From Nemopilema nomurai (lineage: Eukaryota; Cnidaria; Scyphozoa; Rhizostomeae; Rhizostomatidae), in contig ML133457.1 in assembly GCA_003864495.1 (NCBI GenBank), forward strand, positions 1,612,001-1,676,000: 64,000 bases of DNA, given 5' to 3'. Shown piece by piece: positions 12,401-22,500 of the stretch. Positions within the stretch are counted from its first letter, which is position 1, and every line of letters starts with the position of its first letter. The notes below the pieces were generated by a model, which was not told where the DNA came from, did not search any database, and worked only from the letters and a program-made list of their open reading frames with translations. The translations under genes were made by a program, and so were the position numbers.

Positions 12401-14673
12401 ATATTCTTGAATCACTATTTCTCGGTATGGGACGAAAGTTTTCTTCCATGTTGCCTTAAGTGACCAATGTCTCACATCTGAAAATTTGATTGACAAAAGG
12501 GTACAACCCATTGTGTGAGGCGATCCTCCCTTCAGGTTTGCATTTTCAATCGCTACAGCTAGGATTTCATATCTCTTGTTAATGTCACCGTTAAGTAAGT
12601 TTTCATGCTCTCTTCATGCTTGCCTCTGCCAGGGTGTTTCTAATTCTTAACTTCCTTGTTTTTAAATTATTTACACGACTCTTTCGTGTTTTAGAGCCTG
12701 AGAAAAGACCACATTCGGATGCTTTGTGAAAGCAGCACCATAGCCGAGCTTGTGAAAGGAAAACAAGACGAATCAAATTTCGAGATCACTGACCTCATGT
12801 TGGAAGCAATCCTTGTCCATGGAGAAGTATCCTGTGCCAGCACCAAGGAAACTTTCTCTGCACCTTGCCTCCTGCCAAACAAGAGAAAACACTATAAGTT
12901 AGTAGATCGATTAAGCATACTGCTACCAAAGACGGGGTGCATAGCATATCGTCTTAGTTCTATCTATTGTCGGTCAAGAAGTTCTATCAATGCCCAGCAA
13001 AACAAAAAGTCTTAGTGCCCTGTTGCATTCAGGCTGTCTTTGTTTTAACTGCAATTCATTGTTGGAGATGCTAATTGGATAAGAAAAAGCCTTGGCTCCC
13101 CCATCTCTCTGTTCTCCAGGCTCCAGAAATTTCTCTCAATCTAGTTTATACCGTTACCTGGCCACTCAAGCGCTTATGACTTGAAGGCATTTCATTGATA
13201 CCACAGGACTGTTGCCTTGTTCATGTAAAACGTTCTGTACACACTTTCCTATAGTATCTAGCCCTTCAGGACTCCTTTCAGAAAAAAAAAATGAACGCCT
13301 TATACACAATGATCTTTTGCTAATTTCAATTTAGATATTCCTCAACCTCGACGCCGAAAATTCTAACAATTTGGAAAATGTCTCAAATGAGGCGTCGGCC
13401 GACCGTGGCAAAAGCCAGCAAGAACAAGGACAACGAAGGTTTCGACGCCAAGAGACCTTCCACGGACACGCTTTCCATGGGTAAGGACAGAGAAACGAGT
13501 GGTATAAATAAATTGTCCGTGTCTAAAGCAGTCGGAATTGCTAGGAAGTTGTGAATAGTGGCATTGCTGGTGTATCGATAGTCTACTGTCGAATAGCACG
13601 TACTTTGTTTCACTAAGAATACTTCGATACTCTACTGTAATACAAGGGTAGGAAAAACAAATGGCACCAGTCTTCTAATCGTTTATGTCCAGAGTCCGCT
13701 GTTTGTATGACTGAAGTAGCTTTTTGATAATGGATTGACGGCAAAGCTGCTCTACCCTTGTTAACAGATTCTATAGCATGATTTTTATCATATCAGAACA
13801 AAATACATTTATATACTTTATACCGATGGTTTTATCACTGACGGTAATTTCAGTACCCAATTCCACCTAAAAATGGTCGCCCCAATTTTCCTACAATCAT
13901 ATGATACATGGGTGCCAAAGGCCGAGAATGCTTTATAACTATAGAGTTGCTATATTGAAGTAAAACATTCATTTAGTCATTCACCCTTTCTCCCAAGTTT
14001 TTCTGTTACCTTCATCTCAGATTGATTGATGTTTGACATTTTTAGTCCCATATGACGCAAAAAATTCTGATGACCACAGCAGAGGCGGCAAAATTCCCAG
14101 CATTGCAGAGGAAGATGAAACAAAGGTAGACGATTGAGTATATCGTTTCCACACTCTCCATTCATCAAATTTAAGCTCAGTTCATGCGAGAATACTTTGC
14201 TTGATCAGTCTACTTTTAGAGTTCATAATAGACATTCTCTTAAGCCACACTTTTTAAATTAAAAAGTAGTAAGTTTTATGCTATGAAGTTCATCAAATTT
14301 ATAATCAGTGGTTCGTTAAAATAAACACTCTTCTTAATCACATGAAAATGTATTGTGGCCTTATGTGTTCCGGCCATGACTCGTATAAATAAACATCTTC
14401 TTTAAGTGTTTTCTCAAATCGAAACTCCTTTGGTCAACTGGAATTCATTAACTTGCGCGTTGATATTCAGATTATTATTAAAAACTTAATAAGGTACTTT
14501 AAGTTGGAACTATTGAAGTAAAACAAGTAAACAGGCCACTCTTGAAGTATTTTTTTAAAGAATCATTAGCCATTGTTGTTTCTATTGACATATAATTGCT
14601 GAATCATACTCTGTTTTGCTAACAGTATACAAAAACATCATCTAAAGGAAAAAGAGGGCCTTCAGAGTGCTAG
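231..14673 (+). CDS. SLC9C1: Sperm-type Na+/H+ exchanger (sNHE, SLC9C1 family), 22 exons
   Basis: Exons read by splice signal and phase: 231-~466 (3' end unresolved), 1347-1455, 1701-1818, 2466-2631, 3192-3302, 3813-4083, 4737-4880, 5444-5603, 6187-6450, 6902-7140, 7689-7749, 8051-8278, 8840-9034, 9459-9660, 10232-10380, 10764-10991, 11342-11509, 11923-12051, 12695-12897, 13335-13480, 14046-14125, 14626-14673 (stop TAG 14671-14673). From exon 2 on, all junctions agree in phase. The product is about 1,215 residues, close to the roughly 1,200 usual for the family. Order of parts: NHE transport core, voltage-sensor segments S1-S4, cyclic-nucleotide-binding domain, basic tail. In sea urchin and mammals this protein sits in the sperm flagellum, where hyperpolarisation and cAMP raise intracellular pH; that role here is inferred from family membership. 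ATG 231 is the first in-frame ATG and has G at +4. Alternative: SLC9C2-like paralogue, less likely. Confidence 0.9.
1347..6450 (+). CDS. SLC9C1: SLC9C1 exons 2-9: Na+/H+ exchanger transport core
   Basis: These exons encode the membrane transporter. Exon 2 (1347-1455) has WPIPYTVLVMLLGMALG, the usual start of the second NHE segment. Exon 3 (1701-1818) has FLPVLLFDSAFAMDVH. Exon 4 (2466-2631) carries SATDPVAVVAVL, the ion-binding D-P helix. Exon 5 (3192-3302) has EGESLLNDG, the catalytic N-D motif. Exon 6 (3813-4083) and exon 7 (4737-4880) add further membrane helices. Exon 8 (5444-5603) has WGGLRGAVGLALALQ, strongly conserved in NHEs. Exon 9 (6187-6450) begins with the last helix and runs into a charged cytosolic stretch. 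The acceptor of exon 4 is at 2465, because the frame IIILAIPG continues directly from exon 3; a later AG at 2478 would break phase. Exon 9 uses the donor at 6451 because exon 10 needs phase 0. Confidence 0.88.
6902..7749 (+). CDS. SLC9C1: SLC9C1 exons 10-11: cytosolic linker
   Basis: Exon 10 (6902-7140) and exon 11 (7689-7749) encode about 100 mainly soluble residues between the exchanger core and the voltage sensor. They include a C-x-x-C pair (SKCPQC) and a C-terminal stretch FIQLRDLDQHWSVPRYWDMI. Both junctions agree in phase with their neighbours. No separate domain is recognised; the position matches the long helical linker known in sNHE proteins. Confidence 0.8.
8051..9034 (+). CDS. SLC9C1: SLC9C1 exons 12-13: voltage-sensor domain S1-S4
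   Basis: Exon 12 (8051-8278; the acceptor could be 3 bases earlier) encodes S1 (HVAFDILMNVLITLNMVAII) and S2 (YVYFLVFFFEAIIK). Exon 13 (8840-9034) encodes S3 (LLDLFIVFLSAVDIVLD) and S4 at 8972-9034, read as SVLKVAKIFRVLRMGRVLKL then IK. The S4 segment has seven basic residues spaced every third position (K-K-R-R-R-K-K). This is the pattern of voltage-gated cation channel sensors and is unique to SLC9C among solute carriers. It implies that membrane voltage gates transport. Confidence 0.9.
9459..10380 (+). CDS. SLC9C1: SLC9C1 exons 14-15: linker from voltage sensor to nucleotide-binding domain
   Basis: Exon 14 (9459-9660, ending in phase 1) and exon 15 (10232-10380) encode about 117 charged residues with alternating hydrophobic positions, consistent with the coiled helical region that couples S4 to the cyclic-nucleotide domain in HCN-like and sNHE proteins. 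The exon 14 text includes LIDLVNDRINKQLSFGYDIG. Junction phases match on both sides. Confidence 0.8.
10764..12051 (+). CDS. SLC9C1: SLC9C1 exons 16-18: cyclic-nucleotide-binding domain
   Basis: Exon 16 (10764-10991) has FGDVMLRQGEPTDGVYLIVS, the first beta strands of a CNB fold. Exon 17 (11342-11509) contains the phosphate-binding cassette at 11441-11488, IGEMGLLTGGMRNASV, with the Gly-Glu pair and the arginine that contacts the cyclic phosphate. Exon 18 (11923-12051) adds VYYISADKMYHALKRFP, the closing helix. All three exons are phase 0 at both ends. Both ligand-contacting positions are intact, so cAMP or cGMP binding is expected. Confidence 0.9.
12695..14673 (+). CDS. SLC9C1: SLC9C1 exons 19-22: C-terminal tail and stop
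   Basis: Exon 19 (12695-12897, ending in phase 2 at AA/GTTAGT), exon 20 (13335-13480), exon 21 (14046-14125) and exon 22 (14626-14673) encode about 158 residues, mostly low-complexity, basic and Ser/Thr-rich. The last residues read YTKTSSKGKRGPSEC before TAG. The phases (2, 1, 0) agree at every junction, which supports these small exons even though tail sequence is poorly conserved. A possible polyadenylation signal ATTAAA lies at 14875-14880. Confidence 0.7.
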
Positions 14674-17410
14674 AAAACCGAGGCGAAGACTTTCTTAACC
14701 TTGACGTGTAATTTACTTCACCTATGATAAATTTTATGATTTTATACATTGACTGGAAGAATGTTTTTTTTTTCACATAACCTTCTGATGTTGATACGAC
14801 TATTCGAACATGATATAATTTTAATGAATAATTTCAAAATGGAGATTTCAAAATATCGAAAATGATAGTCACCGATTAAAATTATTAGATATTAGCGTAT
14901 ATGACAATGTGAATGGCAAACCATAGTCAAGTTTCTTATAAAACTAGAAACTTACTTCAGAAACTAAGAGGTCTATATAAACTTTAGTCATGTTCATATT
15001 AACATTTTCAATGTTATGTTGGTGTTTATCCTTTACAAAACAAGTGTGCATTTAAAGCAAGTTTTATTGAAGATATAGGTTTTAATTATCAAAAAGTTTC
15101 AAATCCATCGACCATAGAGGATGATCACGAGCCCCTTATAAACTTAACACATCAATCCTTTATGACGTATGATTATTGTGGGTTGGTATAAATCAAAGAC
15201 AAAGATGCAATGATATGTCAGTAGCATCTGCAATAAGACAGGAATAGACTGTACTACTCATCGTTAAAGCAGTATCTTTGCTCAGGGGCTATCAATCTCC
15301 AAGACTTTTCAAAGTTCAGGTAAGACACTGGAAATTTTAATCTGGCTATTATATAAAGTGAGCCTCTATGAGAGCTTTAGTATCGACGGATTTGCATCTC
15401 CGATCGTAGGACACCCAAGTAAATAGATACTCTGAGCACATACCATCGAGTAGGTTTTCGGAGAGAAACAAACTTTTCGCTCACTAGCAGGTGATTTCAG
15501 TCAGACACCGCTAGGGCACTATTACTTTTTCATAACACAAGTCATTGAAAATCATTGTAAAGCATATCTACATTGTACTGTTGGTGTTACAAAACGCTTG
15601 TTTCAGAAATCGAAATCTGCAAGTTATCTCGATCGAAAAGATAGATTTGCCTTAAGTTGTGCAAATTAATCCTTTAGCCATTCAAATTGCCAACAATCGT
15701 ACGATATCTAGGTCTTAGCTTTCTGTTATGAGCTTTTTATTTATTCTGTCAAACATCTTCATGTTCAAAACCCGGGGGGAGGAATTTGCTTAATAGATGG
15801 CTATGTAACGATCTACGTAGACACTAGACAGGGTGGAAAGTTTGGGATGAACATTAAAGTTAAAAGCTGAAGATGTCGCGAAAAAAGTGCAAATTTGTTA
15901 TGCAAGAGAAAAATTGCCAATTTGAGGCAAGGTATGTCACAGGCAAAGAAAACCTCGAGCGAATCTAGTCGGCTATTTCTCATTGGCCGGTCTGCCTCGT
16001 TTTCACTGCTTGCTTGACTTGAGCCCCTGTGGTCTTCATTGAGTATCATCTTCTTACGTGAAACTTATGCCGATACGTGAAAAGCTTTCCTGGGGCGCAG
16101 AGACTGCAGTGCAAGCAGGTCTTCGCATTCATCAGCACTAGAAACAGATGGCTCGGCTCTGATAAACATTTAAAAGTCGCTGTTTTTGAACGGATTAATC
16201 GCGGGTCGGCTTTCTGGCAAGCCAAAAAGCTACGAACATTAAGTGTTTAGGATAAACGCAGCAAAAACAAACGCTGCATTGTTGCCCAACAGGTGCCTAA
16301 CAATTCTCAATTTCGAATCGCGTTAAAATACTCCTGAAGTCTTATTACAAACACCTTTTCGAAATCAGTTTTCAACATTAAGATAACCATGGCGACGAGA
16401 AGGCGGCCTAGATTGCTGTTGCTTCAATCAGAATGTCAACTGAAGTCTGGGATGCCAAGCGCTTAGAGTTCCTAGGTATGAGAATTCTGTGAGTCTACAT
16501 TAAAAATTAACAAGGTAAAGCCTATTAAAATATCATAAGTGCATTAAAATAGCAATGATTTGATGGTAATGATTATTAGATGTGGTGAGAGGAAGCTGCA
16601 TACTTAATTACATTATTTTTATCTCTTGATTAATAGTTTGAAGAGAACCTCGACTTAATGCTCCTTAGAATGTTTTTGTGAAGGGTATGATATTACAAAC
16701 AAGAACTTGTTTTACTAATTCTGGTATTTATAACATTAGGTACTTATAGTCCATGAATCCATTCATGATACATTTGTTCTAAGGGTCTTCCCAAGGAAAA
16801 CGATGAATGCGAATATTAATTAGAGTGTACAACATTTCAGCTCATAGTCGAAGACTTCTTGGCTTATCATGTTCTGTTTTCTACGCGCAACAGCTTCTGT
16901 CGATGGACATATTCTTTAAGATAAATCGCAGGTTGTTTTCTGATGCACTCGTCAGTGAAAGAAAGCCGTGTGTAAAATAGTACTTGAGTATGAATGAGGT
17001 TGGCGCTGGTTAACTCTTGGCCTTTGCTGACAGATCAAAGCTTTGCAACTATTATTTTTAAATAATGAATAGTCCGTACTTGGAATTCCTTCCTAATGCA
17101 ATGGAAGTAATATCTTTTGCATGATAAATTGGCCTAGATACCGCAAAGTTGTTAGAAGCAAACTCTGGTGATCCGTCGCCCTATCCTCTACTTTAAAAAT
17201 GTGTGCAAAAACAGCTCTTTGAGACCAACACTGCAACGCAATTTGCACCGATGCATGGCCCAAATCGGAAATAGCTCTGCTTTCATTCCGCGAAGTATAG
17301 TCAGTGCTACTTATTCAATTCCAGTTGATGAACACAGAATTCAACATGAGATATATTCCTTAGCATTCCAGAAATAAAACGTGAGTTTTACGTCATAGAT
17401 CCTGCCCGTC
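14674..17410. other. Intergenic, no gene seen
   Basis: I find no exon-like segment with plausible splice sites and coding content on either strand between the SLC9C1 stop and 17.4 kb. The sequence is AT-rich with frequent stops. The first few hundred bases are presumably SLC9C1 3' untranslated sequence. No transposase, reverse transcriptase or structural RNA is recognised. Confidence 0.5.
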
Positions 17411-17489
17411 ATGGCTTCGAGTAAAGGAATATTCTCTCGGCTGCTGCACATTGGAGCCGTCGAGGGGGACACGGCAGTAGGACATGTTG
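17411..17489 (+). CDS. Candidate orphan first exon (unknown product)
   Basis: ATG 17411, in the context GTCATGG, opens 26 codons starting MASSKGIFSRLLHIGAV and ends at a strong donor, TTG/GTGAGT, in phase 1. This could be an alternative first exon of the coiled-coil gene, because the downstream exon at 21808 begins in the matching phase, and a weak matching acceptor also exists at 18869. It could equally be a chance open stretch. The short peptide matches nothing I recognise. Confidence 0.25.
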
Positions 17490-18744
17490 GTGAGTCTTTC
17501 AACTAATTTGATCATCTTGTTTTAACACCTACACACCTGAAGCGCATACAATCTTTTAAACTGCCTCAAAATATAACCACCATTGCTTCACTATAACCGA
17601 TGCAGGTCTCATAATTTCAATTTGTATACAGCTGAGCAAAAGCAACCTAACAACTGGAAGACTGAGAAAAGCAGATTAATTGCATTTGTCCATTTAAGTT
17701 TTGAAGAGAGTAGATTGTAAGAGTTGATAAAGTTAAAAGGGGGCAAGACACTTCAAAGCATGCATGTTCTTGAGGTGAAAAGTGACTCGAGGGACATCAT
17801 TTGTCAGCCATGTCATTTATGTCTTTATTCTTCTGATGTGTGTGTCAAGAACAACTATATATATTAGGACGAGTAGATGCTAACCAGTTCGGACCTTCAG
17901 GCTAATCTGCTTCTCATTGTACACAAATGCACCAATTCATGTACATACCCACCCTGCTTTCTTGAAAACGCGTACAGTACTAGTAGCATTGTGTTTGAGA
18001 TCAGGGGGTTAAGACAGCTAATCACCATGATTCAATTGAGCGAGGAAACAGCGTTCAAAGATAGCGCCATATGGTCGCCTCGTCGCGATTGAAGCAGACA
18101 ACCTGCTTGACCTGCTCGAGAAAAATGGCATCCATTCAACATTAAATCCATCCTATGCTTGCTTGTTGTTATCTCGCTGCCTTCAGTCTCAATCTGAACG
18201 GAGCCTTGTGCCTCTCTCAGGAACTCTTTGCATACGAATCTTTGCATTTATATCTGCACAAATTATTGTAGTGTGTAACTGCTTCATAGAGTTCAAGATG
18301 TGAGTATATCGTCTATTCAGAAAGCTGAATGTATTTGATACGAGGTTTATAAGGCATTAAGTGGAGTTCTGTGTTCAGAACAAAGAAGCAAGTAGATGCA
18401 GCTTGGATAACTGGAGCGTTCTGAGACTTGTTAGTTTGTTCTTGTGGAAATGACAATGTTTGTGTGCTTCTGCTTTTGATGAGACACGGAGCACCAGTCA
18501 ATTGTTCCCGAAATCAAACTTGAGACTGGATGTGTTTACATAAGGACGTTACATTACCTGGCAGCGACGGATAAACGGGAAACGCTCTCTGAAAAGCTTT
18601 TCGAAGAGACCCTGCACTGTGCAATGCACTATCAACCTCTGTTACTTTGATGACGCGTCATACTGTTGTTACTCCGTTGCTTATATAGTGATTTGTCAAG
18701 CTTCTTCTTGTTAAGAAATATACCAAGAAATCGTTTGAGAAATT

Positions 18745-19526
18745 ATGGGTGAGAAAAATTCGAACGTTTTGGAGATGATGCTTCAAAAGAAGGAGAGTGA
18801 GCGAAAAGAACTTCAACACGAGAACGAGATACTGCAAAAGAGGCTGAAAGAATTTGAATCTGCGTACAGTCTTTGCAACAACGAAAGATGAGCTTACAAA
18901 GGAGCTTTTTCAAGCAGAAGATAGAATCGACCAGCTACAAGAGTTGGTTAATAAAGGATCGTTTTCTGAGAATTTGGAGGAGTTCCGGGAAAAGTATTAT
19001 AATCTGGAGAAAAGATACGAGAATTTAATGGAGCAGACAAAAGATGATGAAGCGACTAATACAGAGTTGATGGAGCAGCTCAGGGAGACACAGAAATTAT
19101 CAGCAGGAAAGGATAAGGTCGTGAATGATCTTAATCAACAACTCGCAAAGGCCAATGTGCAAATAATCACTTCACAGAAAGAAATCAAAAGGCTGAGTGA
19201 TGTCATTTATGTAAATGAGAAAGAGCTTACCGCGGTAAACCGCGAGAAAGATGATCTTAACGCAGAAATCCTGCAGATTGCGGGTCAAATTGACAAGCTG
19301 AATGCGGAGCTCGGCAATAAGGGAATTGAGGAGGAGGAAGGTGAAAGGACATTAGAGAGAATAAAAAATCAAACAGCTGATTTGCTTGAAGAGAACAGAA
19401 AATATTCAGAAGAATTTAAAAATCTTAAGAGAGAGTTGGAAAGTGTGAAATCTGAGAATGAAGAATTTCAAATTGAATACGAGATGTTGCAAGAAGAATT
19501 CGAAAAATCGAAAGACGAAAATGAAG
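18745..19526 (+). CDS. Coiled-coil gene exon 1, with frame break near 18848-18888
   Basis: The frame from ATG 18745 reads MGEKNSNVLEMMLQKKESER and stays coiled-coil-like until it meets TGA at 18889-18891. The frame that carries on to the donor at 19527 (GAAG/GTAATT, phase 1) opens only after a TGA at 18845-18847. A one-base skip somewhere in 18848-18888 joins them. Either the sequence has a one-base error, this allele is broken, or an unrecognised splice is used. The second frame then continues for about 225 coiled-coil residues. Confidence 0.7.
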
Positions 19527-22500
19527 GTAATTAGTATAGCACTTATCTCTGGCTGCAAAGTGCATAAAACTTAAAAATAATATTATAATAATTGTAACAT
19601 GCTGCACTTAGAAACTTTGAGAAAGATAAAGATAATTCCAGCAGCAGACATAACCATTCCATGATGCAACGCTTTAAAGCTAGCATGGAAATGAATTGCA
19701 CAAAACTGACTACAAAACTGGGTGTGAATACGCTTTTTATGAATGAATATCAGAGGCGTTAGCTTCAAGCTTTGTGGTACAACTCTTTCAGCCTTCATAG
19801 CTTCAAGAGAAGTATGATTTCTATTTTATCAATTTACCAATTTCAGACTTTGAAGCTGATACTAGACTACAACTCCAAGTAATTCAAACAACTAACTAGA
19901 AAATGTCAATCCAGGAGAAAATCAAAGATTCATGTCTTGTCTTTCGATTTGTGAAAGTCTTACATTGTAAACATTATACGTGCAAAACGAATGAAACTTC
20001 CAGGAATTTCCAGATAACAATCAGCAAATTATTTCATTCAGACAGTCAACCACTGAAATGAAGCAATTTCTTCAATCCACATTCGCCTGCAATGGTTTAT
20101 CTATGTTGAACAAATCACAAATGGATTACACTATTTACCACTTTAATGATTTACGTGTGCATTTTTGGAGGGCGGATCCAGCTTGGAAGAGTATTCGGCT
20201 TATTAAATCAAACTTGTCGATATTATACGAATCCTAATAGAACTGTGCAAATGAATAATAGGATAGAGAATTTCGCCCAAAAATAGATCAGATTTATGTT
20301 TCCCTGATTATTATTGGCTTAACTCTTCAACAGGCACAATATTCTTTGCTTTTTCATCTCTTCGCTTTATGAAAAGTTAATTGATGTGGTATTATTTAAC
20401 AATATTCAGCAATATATGCAGATAAATAATAAAATTCACAGGATATCTGGCTGTATCGAGCTGGCTGTATCGATACCCATTCGCCATAAGTAGCACAATC
20501 ATGCCATTAACTTACGAGATTCCCCCTTTTTTTAAATTTCATTGATAAATGTTTGACTCATTATCAATACACAGCGAATTGATAAAGTAGAACCAACGCT
20601 TTATGTCAATATCAAGGTTATTATGCACCGTATTATAGTGATTTGACAACTATCTGATTTCACCTATCCAAGATGACGTCACAATGCTTCAGACTAACAA
20701 GTCTGTCTTATCTTATTCGCATTCAGTAGCTATAAATAGTTGTCATGTTGTTATGAGTCCTGGGTTGCTAGGCCCCTCCCCACACAATATCACGCACAAA
20801 TTAGGCCGGAAAACACCGTTTCAATTTGTACATCACTTATTCATGTTCCACCAGACTAGGTAATTAGTGGCTGGGTGAAGTTTGGCGATCACCAACCAAA
20901 TCAAACACTGCAGCTTTCAATTGAAGCCAGCTGTTAGCTCGAGTCTATTCATGCCCAAATGATGATACCCTGAATTGATATTAATCTTTTCAATTCACCC
21001 TGATAAAGTTTACAGAATAATTTCAGGCCTTACATGACACGGTACTGATTCAATTCAGTTGAAAAGACATATGGCCTGAAGGTAGTACCTTACCCGTACG
21101 CTGATAGATTTTGCAACAACAAGCAGTTTTCAAGTTGACTGGAAACAACTGAAATCGCGTTTAAGCTGGGGCAGTCAGCCTAAGGGTCATCATGGTAATT
21201 GCCTTCTATGTCCCTGTCGATCGAAATAAAGGCAGAAAAGACTAGGCCGTGTTATTGTAACGAGACCTATGACTTCATATCACCTTCTATTGTTCGCTTG
21301 CAAGCTTAGCAATAAACAGTGGCGGACCTGGAATTGATCCTTGTAGAACAATACTTCTGCGTTTATTGTCATGTCGACTATTGCAATTAATTTTAAATTC
21401 TGATTTATGTTTGAAATAACTGTGTTTGATTCCCTCTACAGGCACTTAAACTGTGCTGTTTTAGCCAAAATGCATTTCATGTAGAAATTTTGATTCAAAT
21501 ACTTAATTGTGATTGTAAAATTATTATCTACCGTTTAATATAGTGGGTCTGAACAGTGGGTTTTCTACTAATTTTTCTTGAACATTTGCCCCAGTGTAGC
21601 ACTTTGTATATGCCATGATTGAAGATTTAATTCATTTACAAAAAGTTAGCGAACTGATGAACTTGCCGATGAATTAATGTATGTGTACTAGTAAAATAAT
21701 TTCAATGTAAAAGGATTTAGCTAAAAACTTTAGCGGCGCAACCATAAAAACAATTCAAAGTATCATTTCTATTCTATTTTATAAAGACGACTATTTCTTG
21801 TTTGCAGACAAAAACATCAAAATAAGCAAAGCTGTTGAGATCGACCAATCACTGCGCAATAAGATCAAATCATTGGAGGAGGACATAGGGAACTATGAGA
21901 AGGATCTGAGTGATGTTGAAATGGAGAGAGACCGATTCAGAGCAGGCTTGGAAAAGATGGTGAAGGAGATCGAGTCGCTGAAGGCCATCAAAGAGGAAAT
22001 AGAAACGGAGTTAGAAGATTCGAAAAGAGAGACAAGAAGGATAAAGCAAGAACTAAGTGAGTTCAAATCTCTATGTTTATATGATTAAGTGCAATTTCTT
22101 GATTCAAACTAGGTGTTGATGATGCTTATTCTTGCTTGCCATGTGCTTAATCTCTAAAGCACCTAATTCTCTAATGACCCAACTTTTGTAACTCTATTTC
22201 TACCAAAGGTGATGAAGTCAAAGAATTAAAGGAGGAAGTTGAGAGGCAAACTAGAGAATTAAATGAAAATGAAGAGGAACATGATAGAAAAGCTAAGGAG
22301 ATGGAGGAATTGCAAAAACGGGAGACAGAGCTGGATTCTCTCCTGCAGGAGTTGCAAAGTGAACATATTTCGTTGACAAGAATTTATGGACAAACGAAGA
22401 AAGAGTTGCAAGATGCAAGGGAGGAATTGAAGAATCTAGAAAAAGATTTCGAAAGCAACACAGATAGCAGTGAGATCAGCAAGAAGCTTCTGGAGCAGAT

